Shown here: piece by piece, positions 55,301 to 64,000 of the stretch
Layout: each line of letters begins with the position of its first letter
Position numbering within the stretch: the stretch's first letter is position 1
From: Isochrysis galbana
Taxonomy: Eukaryota > Haptophyta > Isochrysidales > Isochrysidaceae
NCBI GenBank assembly: GCA_018136815.1
Contig: CM030944.1
Coordinates: 2,767,834-2,831,833, forward strand
DNA: 64,000 nucleotides
Direction of reading: 5' to 3'
The notes under the pieces: model-generated
Seen by the model: the letters and a program-made list of their open reading frames with translations, nothing else
Databases searched by the model: none
What the model was told of the DNA's origin: nothing
Program-made: the position numbers and the translations under genes

Positions 55301-55868
55301 GCCACCTATGCCACCCGGCGAGACGGGCTTCCTGCCGTCAGGTCCCTCGCCTGCGACGTGGATCCTGCCGATGATTGTCGGCATTTTGCTGCTCATCTGC
55401 CTCTTGAGTTGCTTCATCTACATCTGGCGTGATTCGGCCGGGCACCCAGGGCTGTGGATGAGGGCGAAGTGTTCGCACTCCAACCCAACAATCCAGCCGT
55501 TCTACATCCCATATCAGGCCCGTGAGAAAATGTTGGACGACATGGCGAGAATGAGGGCAGAGCGGGATGCCAAGAAGAAGGGGATGCTTGAGGATAACGA
55601 GGAACCCCTCATGGGTGTCGTTCCCCCTGAAACACCCATCGGCGATGCTCCAGGAGAGGGCGACGCGCTTATGTCACGCTCAGCAGATGCGGAAGCGGGC
55701 AGCCATTCCTTCTTGGGTGTTCCGGGCACATCCTACGAGGGACCTGACGAGGACAAACCACCTAGTGCACCTGAGGGAGATGGAGAGGAGGAGCCGCCGC
55801 ATGAGCGCGCTCGCAGACTTGAATGGATCAAATTCTACGTCCGCACTGGCCAGCCGGAGGAAGCGTGA
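52314..55868 (+). CDS. Membrane glycoprotein with four discoidin-like domains and SPPPP linkers
   Basis: 1184 residues in one exon. ATG 52314 opens a signal peptide (MLGALAFAFAVSGLVF). Four related about 150-residue units follow at about 23-190, 254-405, 430-584 and 687-839. Each has the order F.FT.VR / SLAEI.L.. / GPENLVDG..TKW / V.SY.F.TA....RDP.SWRFG.V, a beta-sandwich like the F5/8C or galactose-binding fold. Linkers are proline-rich: a mixed SPPPP block after unit 1; about nine SPPPGV-type units after unit 3; and a very long PPSPPPP block (840-1010), as in pherophorin or extensin-type wall proteins, where prolines are hydroxylated and glycosylated. One membrane helix at about 1014-1039 (WILPMIVGILLLICLLSCFI) and a 145-residue charged tail. 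Likely a cell-surface or extracellular-matrix adhesin. The domain call is by pattern; the ligand is unknown. Confidence 0.85.
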   Translation: MLGALAFAFAVSGLVFDKSLGPHYRFYFTSVRGPLNNLGGISLTEIRFYDVDGVQLPNSMIHSVTNEGGDHFPQEVPGSLVDGRLDTKWLDLNFLSADQTSSLIVVLKPDAPVPKSYDFVTAMVQDKRDPTAWSLSRLTACNDWYPLASEEVLNPPLARRVPYSTTAGDRFPIDEIPLTLEEITACTPPSAPPLPPQAPPPPSPPPPSPPSPPSPPSPPVPPSPPPPPSPPPSPPSPPPTPPSPPAPPFPPPAPAVYRFIFDQIRYPYKDSVQLSEVKLFGPNDPDFERPLPVAFVTDAGGTGPSPNVREFPNQVIDGDNTTKWLRDGIVSGGPCELTFTLAEPYYVEAYSFTTANDNEGRDPTHWRFGVVKSDGSFVQLSEVTQHLPPTGFPESRYSSYGVFYAILPPPPPLPPPRPGLPPGIGDVSNRAFSTLEFHFTGVRGRFGVVAVDNGIALAEIILRNVAGAVIGVISATVPGGNSPLDEGPENLIDGVITTKWFERRTPTPDDPVVVRMYFPQAVLGTYEFFTAEQQKRDPTSWIVYAVEPSLTGGDDLLIELAREENVQPPTGEGSRGESYGDFSFNRPPMVMSPSAPPGVTNPSPPPGVAGPSPPPGVAGPSQPPGVAGPSQPPGVANTSPPPGVSNPSPPPGVRYPSPPPGTAAIAPPPPPPDPPFAPPGSLAVPHGDVFEFQFTDVRTPINGVSLAEILLLDARGIELPTTQALVFDMQSEDSPTGQGPENLVDTLIRTQWTDLRTPTPETPVRVRVFLAQEFWVNSYTFWPAFTNPERDPKSWRFGVVRGAARRRGRALSEDNWGGTFHQLTTETNQEPPYGPYGSTSSTPVPPAPPPPPPPPPAPPSPPPSPPTPPAPPSPPPLPSFPPKVPESEPQHPPPPPSPPPPPSPPSPPSPPGPPPPPPSPPPPPPSPPSPPVPPSPPPSPPSPSPSPPPPPPPPQPPPSPPSPPAPPPSSPSPPPPPPSPPIPPAPPMPPPAPPEEPPMPPGETGFLPSGPSPATWILPMIVGILLLICLLSCFIYIWRDSAGHPGLWMRAKCSHSNPTIQPFYIPYQAREKMLDDMARMRAERDAKKKGMLEDNEEPLMGVVPPETPIGDAPGEGDALMSRSADAEAGSHSFLGVPGTSYEGPDEDKPPSAPEGDGEEEPPHERARRLEWIKFYVRTGQPEEA

Positions 55869-56438
55869 GCAGCTATCTCCCTCTCCCTTCCCCCGATGCA
55901 CCCACACAAACCCCCACAAACCCTTTCTTCCTTCTCGTGTTTTACCTCGATTAGCGTCCTCTATACAATACGTCGTGTGGCTCCTATTGATCATTTTCTC
56001 TCTACTGCTCTACATAGGTACCAACTTGGTTGGGATGGAAAGCCCTTCAAAACTGAGCCTGAGCAGCCGACTGTGACTGTTGATCGAATCTAGAGACCAT
56101 TTGATGAGTGGTTCGATTGCCACAGCCGTCTTGTGCGCGTGCGAAAGTCGATGAGGCCGGCCCGATCTGGTCATTTGTTCACGCGCACCCTGTCCTCTGC
56201 TTCGCAAAGATCAAGTGCATTGACAAGTCCTCTCCACACCGGGTATTGTCCATCTGCCGTGCGGCCGCCACGCCCTCCTCTAACTTGAAAGTCGCGAGCT
56301 GGCTATTGCACAGGAATGACCGTGCTGTGGGTCTTGTTTCCGTTCTAGTTGTGTAATGCTATGTTGTTGCTCCACTTAGAACTGATGTGCAGCTACATAC
56401 TACTATTGCTAGTTACTGTTACTCGTATCAAACGTATC
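55869..56438. other. 3' flank of the glycoprotein gene
   Basis: No gene supported. An intron-like GTGAGC directly after the stop may be chance. Confidence 0.3.
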
Positions 56439-56798
56439 AAAAAAAACATATGATATCATATGAAGATTCCGGGCTAACACCTACTATTTTCCAGGTCACG
56501 CTACCTCTCTACCGACATCGCCCTTACTTCCCTTTCCTCCTCCTCCCCTTCGCCCCCCTTCGTTCCTTTTTCTTTGGTTTCCGGGGTCCGGCCCAGGTGC
56601 GCTACCATAGGCCTGGTTCAGAGTGTGGCACACTAGTGTCTAGTGTTAGTGTGGGGTCTGGGAAGGCCTTTTAACGATACTACTTAGAAAATCATAAAAC
56701 TACTTTGCGATCATAAAAGGGGAAAATCTCCCCTCTGCGGGCCACTTGTGAGAGCGGGAGGCCGCGAGTTATAGAAACAATTATCGTAAATAATGAGA

Positions 56799-56981
56799 TT
56801 ACTTACCGTATGACGAATTGGAGTGGCCCATAGGGCCTGAGGGCAATGAGGAAGGGGCAAAGCCGGCGGCAGGCGCGGCGAGGGAGGCCACTTCAGAGGT
56901 GCTGACGGGCTGAAGCCCGTCAGCAGAGGAAGGCGGGCAGGCGGGCTTGAGCGAGGGCGAGGACGGCGGCGAAAGCGACAT
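56799..56981 (-). pseudogene. N-terminal piece of the retroelement Ser/Pro-rich open frame
   Basis: From minus-strand ATG 56981: MSLSPPSSPSLKPACPPSSA, continuing EVASLAAPAAGFAPSSLPSG. It parallels residues 1-60 of the frame at 47150 (SPSPKPVLPPFSAEEVV...PTSAAPLAASLPSPLFPSE). The frame ends at 56799 where the 3' region begins. The same frame is open upstream to 57209. Confidence 0.4.
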
Positions 56982-57916
56982 GGAACGAGCGGCGAAAGGC
57001 GAGGGTGAGTGAGAGGAGGGCTGTGGTGGCAGGGGCTGGCGAGGCGAGGAGGGATTGTAGGGTCTGAGTGTTACGAGAGCGAGAGCGACGAGAGCGAGAG
57101 CGACGACGGATGACGACTGGCGACAGGCCGACGGACAAAGACACCCAGGAAAACACCCCGACTCTCGCCCCACGACTTTCTCACATAACTCGACTGAAAT
57201 CAAACCCAAACACTCCGATCAGACAACGACGGACGACGATCAAAGGGCGATCTGTCGACGATCTTGTCTGGAACGGGAATCGCACCATAACGGAAACGAG
57301 GGGCAATCTTGCTACGCAGGATTCCAAGAGACCTACCAAATAAGACGAAAGGAGTGCGATGTGCCTAAGGGGGAGATGCGAAGAGGTCGCAAATTAAACC
57401 TGATTGCCCCCAGAAGCAGATAAAGAACCGCAGGGGAGATAGCAAATTAAACCTATCTGCGAGGCGCCTGGGAGGAAGAGAGGTGGGGAAACTTCCCTTC
57501 TCTTTCGAGAGAAAGAGAGAGCGCGCTCCACAACCCCCGATCCCATGCATCCAAGCGAAGCTTTTGACCGAGAACGCGAGAAAGCAGAGAATTATAACGA
57601 TAGATACCGAACGACGAAGAGAAGAGCGAAGCCTAACGAGTGTCGATTCGCGAATGCGACACCCCCCTGCTAGGATCGAGCGTCCCGCGAGGGAAAGAAG
57701 AGAACCTAACGGATGGCGGAGAGCTCCAAACAAGCCACGAGAAAGGCAGAAGAGCAATCCTGAACGAGACCGAACGAGCCCAGGTCGAGGAGCGCGCGCT
57801 GTGCCTCGGTGAGCGAGGACTCGGGGTCGTCTCCATCACCGGCGGCTGTCGACCGCGCCTCGTGCAACTTGTACTCGATGTGAGCTGACGCCACCGGCGA
57901 GTACGCAGGAAGAGTT

Positions 57917-58210
57917 ACAGGTCGCGAAGAGGTCGCAAATTAAACCTGATTGCCCCCAGAAGCAGATAAAGAACCGCAGGGGAGATAGCAAATTAAACCT
58001 ATCTGCGAGGCGCCTGGGAGGAAGAGAGGTGGGGAAACTTCCCTTCTCTTTCGAGAGAAAGAGAGAGAGCGCTCCACAACCCCCGATCCCATGGATCCAA
58101 GCGAAGCTTTTGACCGAGAACGCGAGAAAGCAGAGAATTATAACGATAGATACCGAACGACGAAGAGAAGAGCGAAGCCTAACGAGTGTCGATTCGCGAA
58201 TGCGACACCG
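57917..58210 (-). repeat. 5' module of the retroelement, outer unit
   Basis: Nearly identical to 57370-57665; both run from GTCGCATTCGCGAATCGACA to GGTTTAATTTGCGACCTCTT on the minus strand. A third, more diverged copy is at 42740-43060 on the plus strand. Confidence 0.7.
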
Positions 58211-58215
58211 TATCG

Positions 58216-58739
58216 TCGTCGGCTGACCCGCGAGAGCGCTTTCCCCCCCCTTGGTCGCGCTTCCTGTTCGCTTGACTGCGGGCAGTTCGCCGGGCGGCGC
58301 GGGCGGGTAGCCATGGCTTTCCTACGCGTCCGCATGGCGCTGCGGCGGCCGAGCGGTGTTTGCAGGGGTGCAGGTGGTGGGCATGCCCTGCGAGGCCTGA
58401 GGGCAAAAGTGTCCTCAGGCCGCGGCCGTCGCGCGCGGCGTGCGTAGCCCCCCCTGGTTAGCCGCCCCCATGCAGCTCGCGCAGCTCACCACCTGATTGG
58501 GTGGAGGGGCGGGGACCACTCCACTGGCGGTGCGCACGCGTTGCCCTAGCACCATTATTTCTGCTCACTCGCCTTGCCACTTGCCACTCACCTGCCTCGT
58601 CTTCCCTCGCTGCTCCTCGCCTCCCCACCTCGCCTCCCCTCTCCCTCTCCCTCTAAGCCTCGCCTCTCGCTTCCGCACACCCGCCCTTGCCTCCCTCTCG
58701 CCTCGCACCATCCCATTCTGTTGTCTCGCAGGTGTGCCT
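58216..58739. other. Spacer with a possible organelle-targeting leader
   Basis: ATG 58313 (+) opens a 44-codon Arg-rich frame (MAFLRVRMALRRPSGVCRGA) that looks like a mitochondrial presequence but stops at 58445 with no partner exon found. The remainder is C/T-rich. Low support for a gene. Confidence 0.2.
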
Positions 58740-58905
58740 TGGCATCAGGGCCCAAATTTCTTTGGTTTCCCACCCAAATTTCGTGCACATTTTTTTTTCG
58801 TTGAGCGAGCCCAAATTTTGCAAAACATTTCGCGAAAACCTGGCTGGGGCCAACCCCCCAACCCCTAGTGACTAGTGATAGTGAGTGACCGGGCTAACAT
58901 AATGT
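58740..58905 (-). repeat. Repeat E terminus with divergent interior
   Basis: The minus strand begins TTAGCCCGGTCACTCACTAT near 58900, then CACTAGGGG, like the start of the copies at 46935 and 50695. It then diverges into a stretch rich in AAATTTGGG and TTTTCGCGAAA words. Confidence 0.45.
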
Positions 58906-59486
58906 GGAATGTGGAACTACTACACAATACACCAGAGCCAGCAAGGTTTCGTCTATGTAGTGCTGAAAGTTTCCTGTCCGCCGTCTTCTATCTAAGAGTA
59001 CCGTCTTTGGCCGAAACTCGTCATCAGCGAGATATCCATGAGCGGTGGCGAGATTACTTTACTCTACATGATACGAAAGGAAGGCGTGCGTGCTTTCCTG
59101 CGCCCGCGCGGTGTTCCTTTCCTCTCTAACACTCCACATCCATCCTCTTTTTGGAATATATGCTACAACACCATATATAGCTTGAAACCCTTTTCGGCCC
59201 GAAAGAGACTGAAGAAAAAGGAGAGAGGAGAGGGAGGAGAGGGAGAAGACGATTGTTCCTTGTGGATGATAGAAGACGATAGACGGAGAGAGAAGAGACA
59301 GACAGAGAAGAAGAAGCAGTGGGAGAGTCGTAAGACGGGGGGGAAGAAGAGAGAGAGAAGGACCGAAGAGAGAGAGGCGCTGTGACGGTTGGCTCCTCCG
59401 CCTTCCCCCCCCTCCCCTCCCTCCCCTCCACCGTCCCGGCGGTTGTGGCACGCAGGCGTACGCTCACGAGAAGGCGCGGAGCGAGG
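58906..59486. other. Promoter-side spacer of the Frag1/DRAM gene
   Basis: From 59210 to 59385 the plus strand is G/A-rich (GAGAGAGGAGAGGGAGG), and from 59400 to 59440 C/T-rich, leading to ATG 59487. No other gene. Confidence 0.4.
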
Positions 59487-60326
59487 ATGTATGCGACGAC
59501 ATACTTGCCCCTCATCGGCACTGCCCTCCTCCTCATTGCGCTCATCACCATTGAGATCCTGGCACAGAGCTCTGGCCGGTGGCTCGGTGGGATTGCCCTT
59601 CCATACATCAGTGATACAGGGGCCATCCCTCCCGGCTACTACGTCTTCGCTATCATGGGCACGCTCGGTGCATTCCTCCTGCTCCTCCAGCACGCCATCC
59701 TCTCCCCGCGTCTTCGCAACCTCTTCGACCATGCAAAGGCACCCAATTCAGCAAAGCTCGCGTGGCTCGTTGGCTGCGGACTCGCTGCACTCGGCATCGT
59801 GGCGATGATCATGCTCATGGTCCTCTCGACCTACGATTACCCATCTGCACACGACTATTCAGCATACGCATTTTTCGTCCTATCGGCGGTATCGATGCTT
59901 TGCTACACCATCTCGCTTGGTCGGTTGCGCTCTTTCCAGCCGGCGTTTGCTACATCTTTTGTGGCAAAGCTTGCCTTGCTGGTTGTCTTCAGCATTGCCT
60001 TTATCATCTACCTACCGGTCGGCCTCGCCATCGTCTGTGAGTGGAAGAGGCTTCCGTACTCGTCCGACTACTGCCAGGCCCATGGCTCGATGTGTCTGAA
60101 GTACCCACTCCTTGTCAATGAGACAGCGTGCCTCGACCATCCTTGCACCGTATTCTGGGATTATAGCGGTTGTCCGTCCATAAACACCATGCGATCCAGC
60201 GCGCAACTCATATGCGTCATCTGCCTGATCCTCTACCAAGGGACATTTGTCACTGACAACCTGAACGTGGCTCGTCATTCTGATCGCACCAACAGCTTCG
60301 ACAAACCGATTGCCAATGGTGCGTAA
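59487..60326 (+). CDS. DRAM/Frag1/Sfk1-family six-helix membrane protein
   Basis: 279 residues, single exon. Six membrane helices: LPLIGTALLLIALITIEIL; YVFAIMGTLGAFLLLLQHAI; AWLVGCGLAALGIVAMIMLM; YAFFVLSAVSMLCYTISLGR; AKLALLVVFSIAFIIYLPVG; and AQLICVICLILYQGTFVTDN. Between helices 1 and 2 is the conserved ISDTGAIPPGYYVF, the signature of the Frag1/DRAM/Sfk1 family (PF10277). Members act at the plasma membrane or in the endolysosomal system (lipid organisation, autophagy modulation, GPI-anchor remodelling). A Cys-rich loop (AHGSMC.KYPLLVNETACLDH) between helices 5 and 6 is probably lumenal or extracellular, with an N-glycosylation site. ATG 59487 is the first Met before helix 1. Family good, exact role unknown. 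Confidence 0.8.
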   Translation: MYATTYLPLIGTALLLIALITIEILAQSSGRWLGGIALPYISDTGAIPPGYYVFAIMGTLGAFLLLLQHAILSPRLRNLFDHAKAPNSAKLAWLVGCGLAALGIVAMIMLMVLSTYDYPSAHDYSAYAFFVLSAVSMLCYTISLGRLRSFQPAFATSFVAKLALLVVFSIAFIIYLPVGLAIVCEWKRLPYSSDYCQAHGSMCLKYPLLVNETACLDHPCTVFWDYSGCPSINTMRSSAQLICVICLILYQGTFVTDNLNVARHSDRTNSFDKPIANGA

Positions 60327-61070
60327 GGCTTCATCTAGCACTCGACCAGTTGGCCGGGAATGCGTGTTTGACGCCGGAAACGAGCAGTGCCGCCAAGATT
60401 TTTTCCCTATCGACCCAAGAGATAAAAGCAAAGTAGATTCGTGTGAAGGTCGCCCTTGCCCCTCATCTGGTAGCCTCATCCAAACCTTCCTTTTTCTTGG
60501 CTAGTTCACTGCTTAACGATCCTATTGGCATATGCGATCCGCACATTTCCCCTCGTTGTTTCTAGCTTGCTTCACAAGCTGCCGTCGAATATATGCCCAG
60601 CTCCAGACAGAGTCGTGCACACCAGGCGCAACGCGCCTATCCTCTATCATTATAACATTAACCCACCATACATCATCGTGGGAGCCACGCACCACGCATG
60701 GGCGCGATTGACGAGTGGCGAGTAAACGGCGTGCTTGCGTCACCACGTGTGCATGTGATATTGATGTGTGCATTACCGATTTTTTGGTGGGCAGAGCTCT
60801 CACTCTCACCCACAACCCCATTCTCCACTCTCTCGCTCCCCGCAATCAGCGCGCGATGCCTGGTCACGCAAACTCAAACTCAAACTCGCACCCACGAAGA
60901 GTGGGTGTGTCGAGTCGAGCGTAGCCGGAGGATCGCTACGATGAATGCGACAGGGTGCACATAGCCATAGCCATAGCGAGCCTACACCTATACACTCACC
61001 CCTTACTCAAACACACGGATAAACACCTCCATTTCAAACACGTCGCCCACGATAGAAGACTTAAAAAACA
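60327..61070. other. Spacer with a segment shared with 13000-13080
   Basis: About 60775-60870 (TTTTTTGGTGGGCAGAGCTC ... CAATCAGCGCGCGATG) matches the minus strand of 13000-13080. Short TCAAACTCAAACTC and AGCCATAGCCATAGC repeats. No gene. Confidence 0.4.
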
Positions 61071-61271
61071 TTTGAAGATTTTGGGGTGTAACGCCGCTCG
61101 TCATCGTGGCCGGTTGGACGCTCGTCAAGTTGCACCGTACCATGGTTGTGGCGGGACGTGTTCTGGGGCTGGGCTGGGGTATAGGCGATGGCGTGAGTCG
61201 GTACCGTGAGAGTGCGTTGTCCTTTATAGCTAGCGGTAGTAGCCCGTAGCCCGAATCTTCAGATTTTTTTT
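61071..61271 (+). mobile_element. Short 3' end of the retroelement
   Basis: GGGTATAGGCGATGGCG, then AGCCCGTAGCCCGAATCTTC, AGATT and a T8 run to 61271. This matches the ends at 20070 and 35087. The left limit is uncertain, and the copy is only about 150-200 bases. Confidence 0.5.
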
Positions 61272-61639
61272 ATTCTTTGCATATAAATTCAGGCTCACAT
61301 TACGCATTAGTCAAACATAGTTATGTATCAAAATACAGGATACAGGAAGACAATAGCACGAAAAACTCAGAATGGGCGACAACCTCGAACTAGTGGTAGT
61401 GGCGCGGGCGCTAGACTTGACAAACATAAACTCTCATAAAACCACGAGCGCCGATCATGCCCAGAAAAACGCAAACTAGTCAACCACACACAAAGGACAA
61501 AGCACAAGCGAGCAAGAACACAAGACACAAGAACCCAGTCACCTAGTGGCACAGGCACAAGAGGCAGACGTGAACCAGCACCCGCCAGGGACACAGGGAC
61601 ACTCCGCTCAACATTACTGCTACCCTCACAACCTGAGCC

Positions 61640-61798
61640 CCTAAGTAGAGCACGACGGGAGTCGCCGCAAGGCAGACTGGGGATAGTGAGAGAATGTGTG
61701 TGCGTGGCGACACGGTCGGAGGCCCAAAGCCTAGTGTCTAGTGGCTGAGGCCACTGTGAGGCGCGAATATTAGTTATTAGATATTAGAAGTTCTTTTT
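61640..61798 (+). mobile_element. 3' end of a poly-T-ended repeat (subfamily D)
   Basis: CCCCTAAGTAGAGCACGACG through GAGGCGCGAATATTAG and CTTTTT (61793-61798) matches 40300-40431 in order. The A/C-rich stretch before it (61340-61630) resembles the stretch after the stop codon in the copy at 34780. Confidence 0.45.
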
Positions 61799-61910
61799 AG
61801 AGTCACATTTCTCTTCGCCCATGCCACGCCATAACCTACACCCTGCAGGAGTAACACGACTTAATCATGGCTGATCGAGACCGCAACCTCTATGGCCATG
61901 CAGCAGCTCT

Positions 61911-64000
61911 CTAAGAAAGGTAGCGCGGCTGTGGGCGGGTAGAGGAAGAGGAGAAGATCCTATCACAGGCCGTGTGGGGAGCCCCACTGGTGGGCGGAGC
62001 GGCAAGTGCGTGAGATCTCACCGCTGCGGGAGAGCGCCGCAGCGGGGAAGTCGCCGCAGGGGGTCGCCTCGTCGATGGCGACCCGGCCGCGGTCGAAGTC
62101 CGCACGGACCACTGCGGGAGCGCTGTGCTCTGGATAGTGCATGCGGAGACGCCAAGATCGCTACCAGAGGCCAGGCGGCTTATGAAAGGCGGCGAGCCCG
62201 GCGTCTCCACAGTAAGTGCGCCTGTCATAGGCTGGCGGATCGGCTCGGTGGCGTGTGGCGTGGTTGCCGGTCGGTGTGGAGACGGGACAAAGGCTTTCAC
62301 ATGAGTTAGCCGCAGGTCGGTGGCGCCGTTTGCCTTAGGCGTTCCAGGTGAGGTTGGGCCGGAGTCGCCATTGCGATCAGGCAAGAGCCGCACCTCTTGC
62401 TTGAGGCGGCCAATGGCCGTGCTGAGCGCTTCGACGTCGGCGCGGACATCTCTCCGAAGGCGGTCCACTAGTGTCGCGGCGGCGCCGTTGGCGCGCGCAC
62501 GCTCCGTCTTGGCCTCATCCACTGAGCGGGCTATCTCGCCCAATCTCATGTCGATCGCCGAAACGTCGCGGTTCAGCTGCTGCCTTACCGCAGAGGCGGC
62601 CTCGGCCGCGCTGTTCGCTGCGAGCTTGGCCGAGGCGGAGCCCTCGTGGGCTGCTGCGCGGATAGTTTTGAGCTCGCGCTGCATCACCTCCATCCAACCT
62701 ACAGCCTGCGAATGGTTGTTGCGGAGCGAGAGCAACGCCTCCGACATCTGTGCCTCGCGTGTTGCGGCCTCGGAGATGAGCCGACGACACATCTCCACGT
62801 CGGCACGAGCCGCGGCCTCCGCGGCCTGTCGTGCCTCTTCCTCAGCCTGCAGGGTGGTCTTGAGGGAGTGCAGCGCCTGACCCTGCGCCAAGAGAAGGGT
62901 GTGTCGGAAGGCCACATCCCAACGAGCTCGCGGAGCTCTCCAAGCCGGCGCATGCCGATTCAGTGAGCGGGCGAGGTGGGCGCGTCGCCAGCCGAGGCGG
63001 TGGAAGCGCCGGCGACTAGCCGACGGACAAGCGTACGGGCCCGGCACTGACGCGGGAGTGGGGCGAACCTGCGCATCCGAAGCATCAAGAAGCTCCACGC
63101 GGGTGCGTGCGTGCTCCGTCGCCATGAGCCGGAGGGCCTCCGCATGCTACAGCCAATCAGGTGGGATGGTGTGGGGTGGGGCGAGGCACAAGGCGTTTCT
63201 CAAGAGCCGACGGCGTAAGAACGGGCGTGGACAGCATATGCCGCAGGCCGTCTGGCCGGCGGGCCGGGACGAGCGAATGGCGGAGCGCTTGCCAGAGCTG
63301 CCGCAGAGGGCACCAAATGGCAAGCACACACCTGCTCGAGCTCGGCCGCAGCCACCTGAAGGTGCCCCTCGAGCTCGGCCGCCTTGGCCTGCGCCTCATC
63401 GCGCGCACGACCAACGTCGGCCTCGAGCGACCCGACGGAGTAGTTGTGCACCTCTGTCAGCTGCCTTAGCTGCCCGCCCAGCGCCTCAACGCTCTCACCC
63501 ACGGCTTGCACGCTCCGCCTCGTCTCCACCACCTGCTCCGGCAGCGAGGCGGCAGCGGCCACGTGTGCCTCGAGCCGCGCGATGCGATCGAGAGCCTGCG
63601 GCAGCACCACGTCGAGCGCCTCGCGCTGCGCGACGCGCGAGCGCTCGGCTGTGTCGACGAAGGGCTCGACCGCATCGGCGCGCCAGATGCGCAACGCCTT
63701 GAGCTCCTCTGCGAGCCTCTTACGCTCCTGCGCCGCGCTGCTCCTCTCCTCAGCGAGCGCGGCGCGGAGCGCGCCCACTTCGGCGTGCAGCGTGTCGAGC
63801 TCGGCGGTAAGACCCCTATCCTTCTCGATCGCTCGCATCTGTGCGAGCGCGGCCTTGAGGTCACGGCGCACATCGGCCACCTCGGCGCGCAGCCCGTCGG
63901 CGTCCGAGACACCGTCGGCCAATCTGCGGATCGCCTCCTCTCTACCGCTGTCTGCCGCGCGCAGCGCCGCCGCCTCAGTCTCCAGCGTAGTGGAGACGGT
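61911..64000 (-). CDS. Coiled-coil protein (5' end beyond the right edge)
   Basis: Exons: 64000-63332, 63146-63069, 62882-61911 (572 residues visible, phases consistent; GTGTGT/CTGTAG and GTTCGC/GCGCAG introns). About the first 470 residues are almost continuous alpha-helical coiled coil, rich in Ala, Glu and Arg: VRRDLKAALAQMRAIEKD; AAELEGHLQVAAAELEQ; SLKTTLQAEEEARQAAEAAA; VEALSTAIGRLKQEVRLLPD. The last about 120 residues are Ser/Pro/Arg-rich and disordered (TSPGTPKANGATD, STRRPPAATSPLRRSP, SSSSTRPQPRYLS). No motor or enzyme domain is in the window. Similar plans occur in basal-body, flagellar or cytoskeletal proteins, but that is only a suggestion. Confidence 0.75.

Larger units (their letters stand above)
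56439..58215 (-). mobile_element. Retroelement copy with duplicated 5' module, Ser/Pro-rich start and poly-T 3' end
   Basis: Read on the minus strand: module (58210-57917), spacer (57916-57666), module again (57665-57370), a leader also seen at 43045-43110, the Ser/Pro-rich frame starting at 56981, then a jump to the common 3' region (56670-56470). That region holds GGAAACCAAAGAAAAAGGAA and GGAATCTTCATATGA, and the copy ends in T8 (plus-strand A8, 56439-56446). The body is deleted internally. The two modules are about 290 bases each and nearly identical. Tandem promoter-bearing 5' modules are known from some mammalian L1 elements; here that function is inferred. Confidence 0.6.

Noticed and set aside
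54820..55374. Arg/His/Pro-rich frames overlapping the proline-rich part of the glycoprotein gene
   Set aside because: These are out-of-frame readings of CCN repeats; the main frame has a signal peptide, domains and a membrane helix.
58313..58447. Mitochondrial-presequence-like 44-codon frame as a gene
   Set aside because: It has no downstream exon and sits between repeats. Arg-rich short frames are expected by chance in GC-rich DNA.
1..64000. CRISPR array, bacterial operons or ribosome-binding sites
   Set aside because: No regularly spaced repeat-spacer units are seen. Genes have spliceosomal introns, and the genome is eukaryotic.
1..64000. tRNA, rRNA or snRNA genes
   Set aside because: I looked for T-loop (GGTTCRA) and other conserved boxes and found none with a matching cloverleaf or context. 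A covariance-model scan would be needed to exclude divergent ones.

Overview
This is a nuclear eukaryotic window. Genes are split by short spliceosomal introns (about 50-560 bases, mostly GT-AG, one probable GC-AG). There are no operons or ribosome-binding sites. Intergenic DNA is full of dispersed repeats, long G/C homopolymers and CT/GA microsatellites. Several predicted proteins start with secretory signal peptides that would suit bipartite plastid targeting (a RecB-like nuclease, a helix-hairpin-helix protein). A wall- or scale-type protein with hydroxyproline-like SPPPP linkers is also present. Together these suggest a unicellular alga with a complex plastid. A haptophyte fits best, but this is inference and other secondary algae are not excluded.

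Layout, left to right. 1-3437: 3' two-thirds of a bacterial/organellar-type leucyl-tRNA synthetase (+). 3805-4053: tiny unknown gene (-). 4614-5675: membrane protein with an ShK-type Cys domain outside and two WW domains inside (+). 6326-11617: large GH2 beta-galactosidase in 11 exons (+). 11978-12322: unknown gene cut off by a repeat (+). 13789-17909: full-size ABCG transporter (-). 19319-20090: retroelement insertion with target-site duplication. 20615-22438: secreted or organellar helix-hairpin-helix protein (-). 24570-25944: PD-(D/E)XK nuclease (-). 28355-30472: TTC14-like TPR protein (+). 31291-33609: second TPR protein (+). 37155-39566: mitochondrial glycine-cleavage T protein (+). 40680-41883: serine hydrolase (+). 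44672-45371: small multi-pass membrane protein (-). 48046-49407: DHHC-type palmitoyltransferase with a DHFC active site (+). 52314-55868: four-domain discoidin-like/proline-rich membrane glycoprotein (+). 59487-60326: DRAM/Frag1/Sfk1 six-helix membrane protein (+). 61911-64000: coiled-coil protein running off the right edge (-).

The genes do not form a pathway. They look like an ordinary housekeeping and membrane-protein mix. Two genes could serve plastid or organelle DNA or translation, and several serve the cell surface and membranes. The unusual biology is in the spacers. A family of non-LTR-like retroelements is present whose inserted copies end in poly-T, not poly-A, often just after a small AATCT-TC-AGATT hairpin. 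One copy has a clean 17-base target-site duplication. Copies share an 'MGRQPKKRIDV' protein motif, a Ser/Pro-rich N-terminal open frame and a roughly 290-base 5' module that is repeated twice in one copy. At least five other repeat families are shared between spacers, including a palindromic MITE-like element with terminal inverted repeats.
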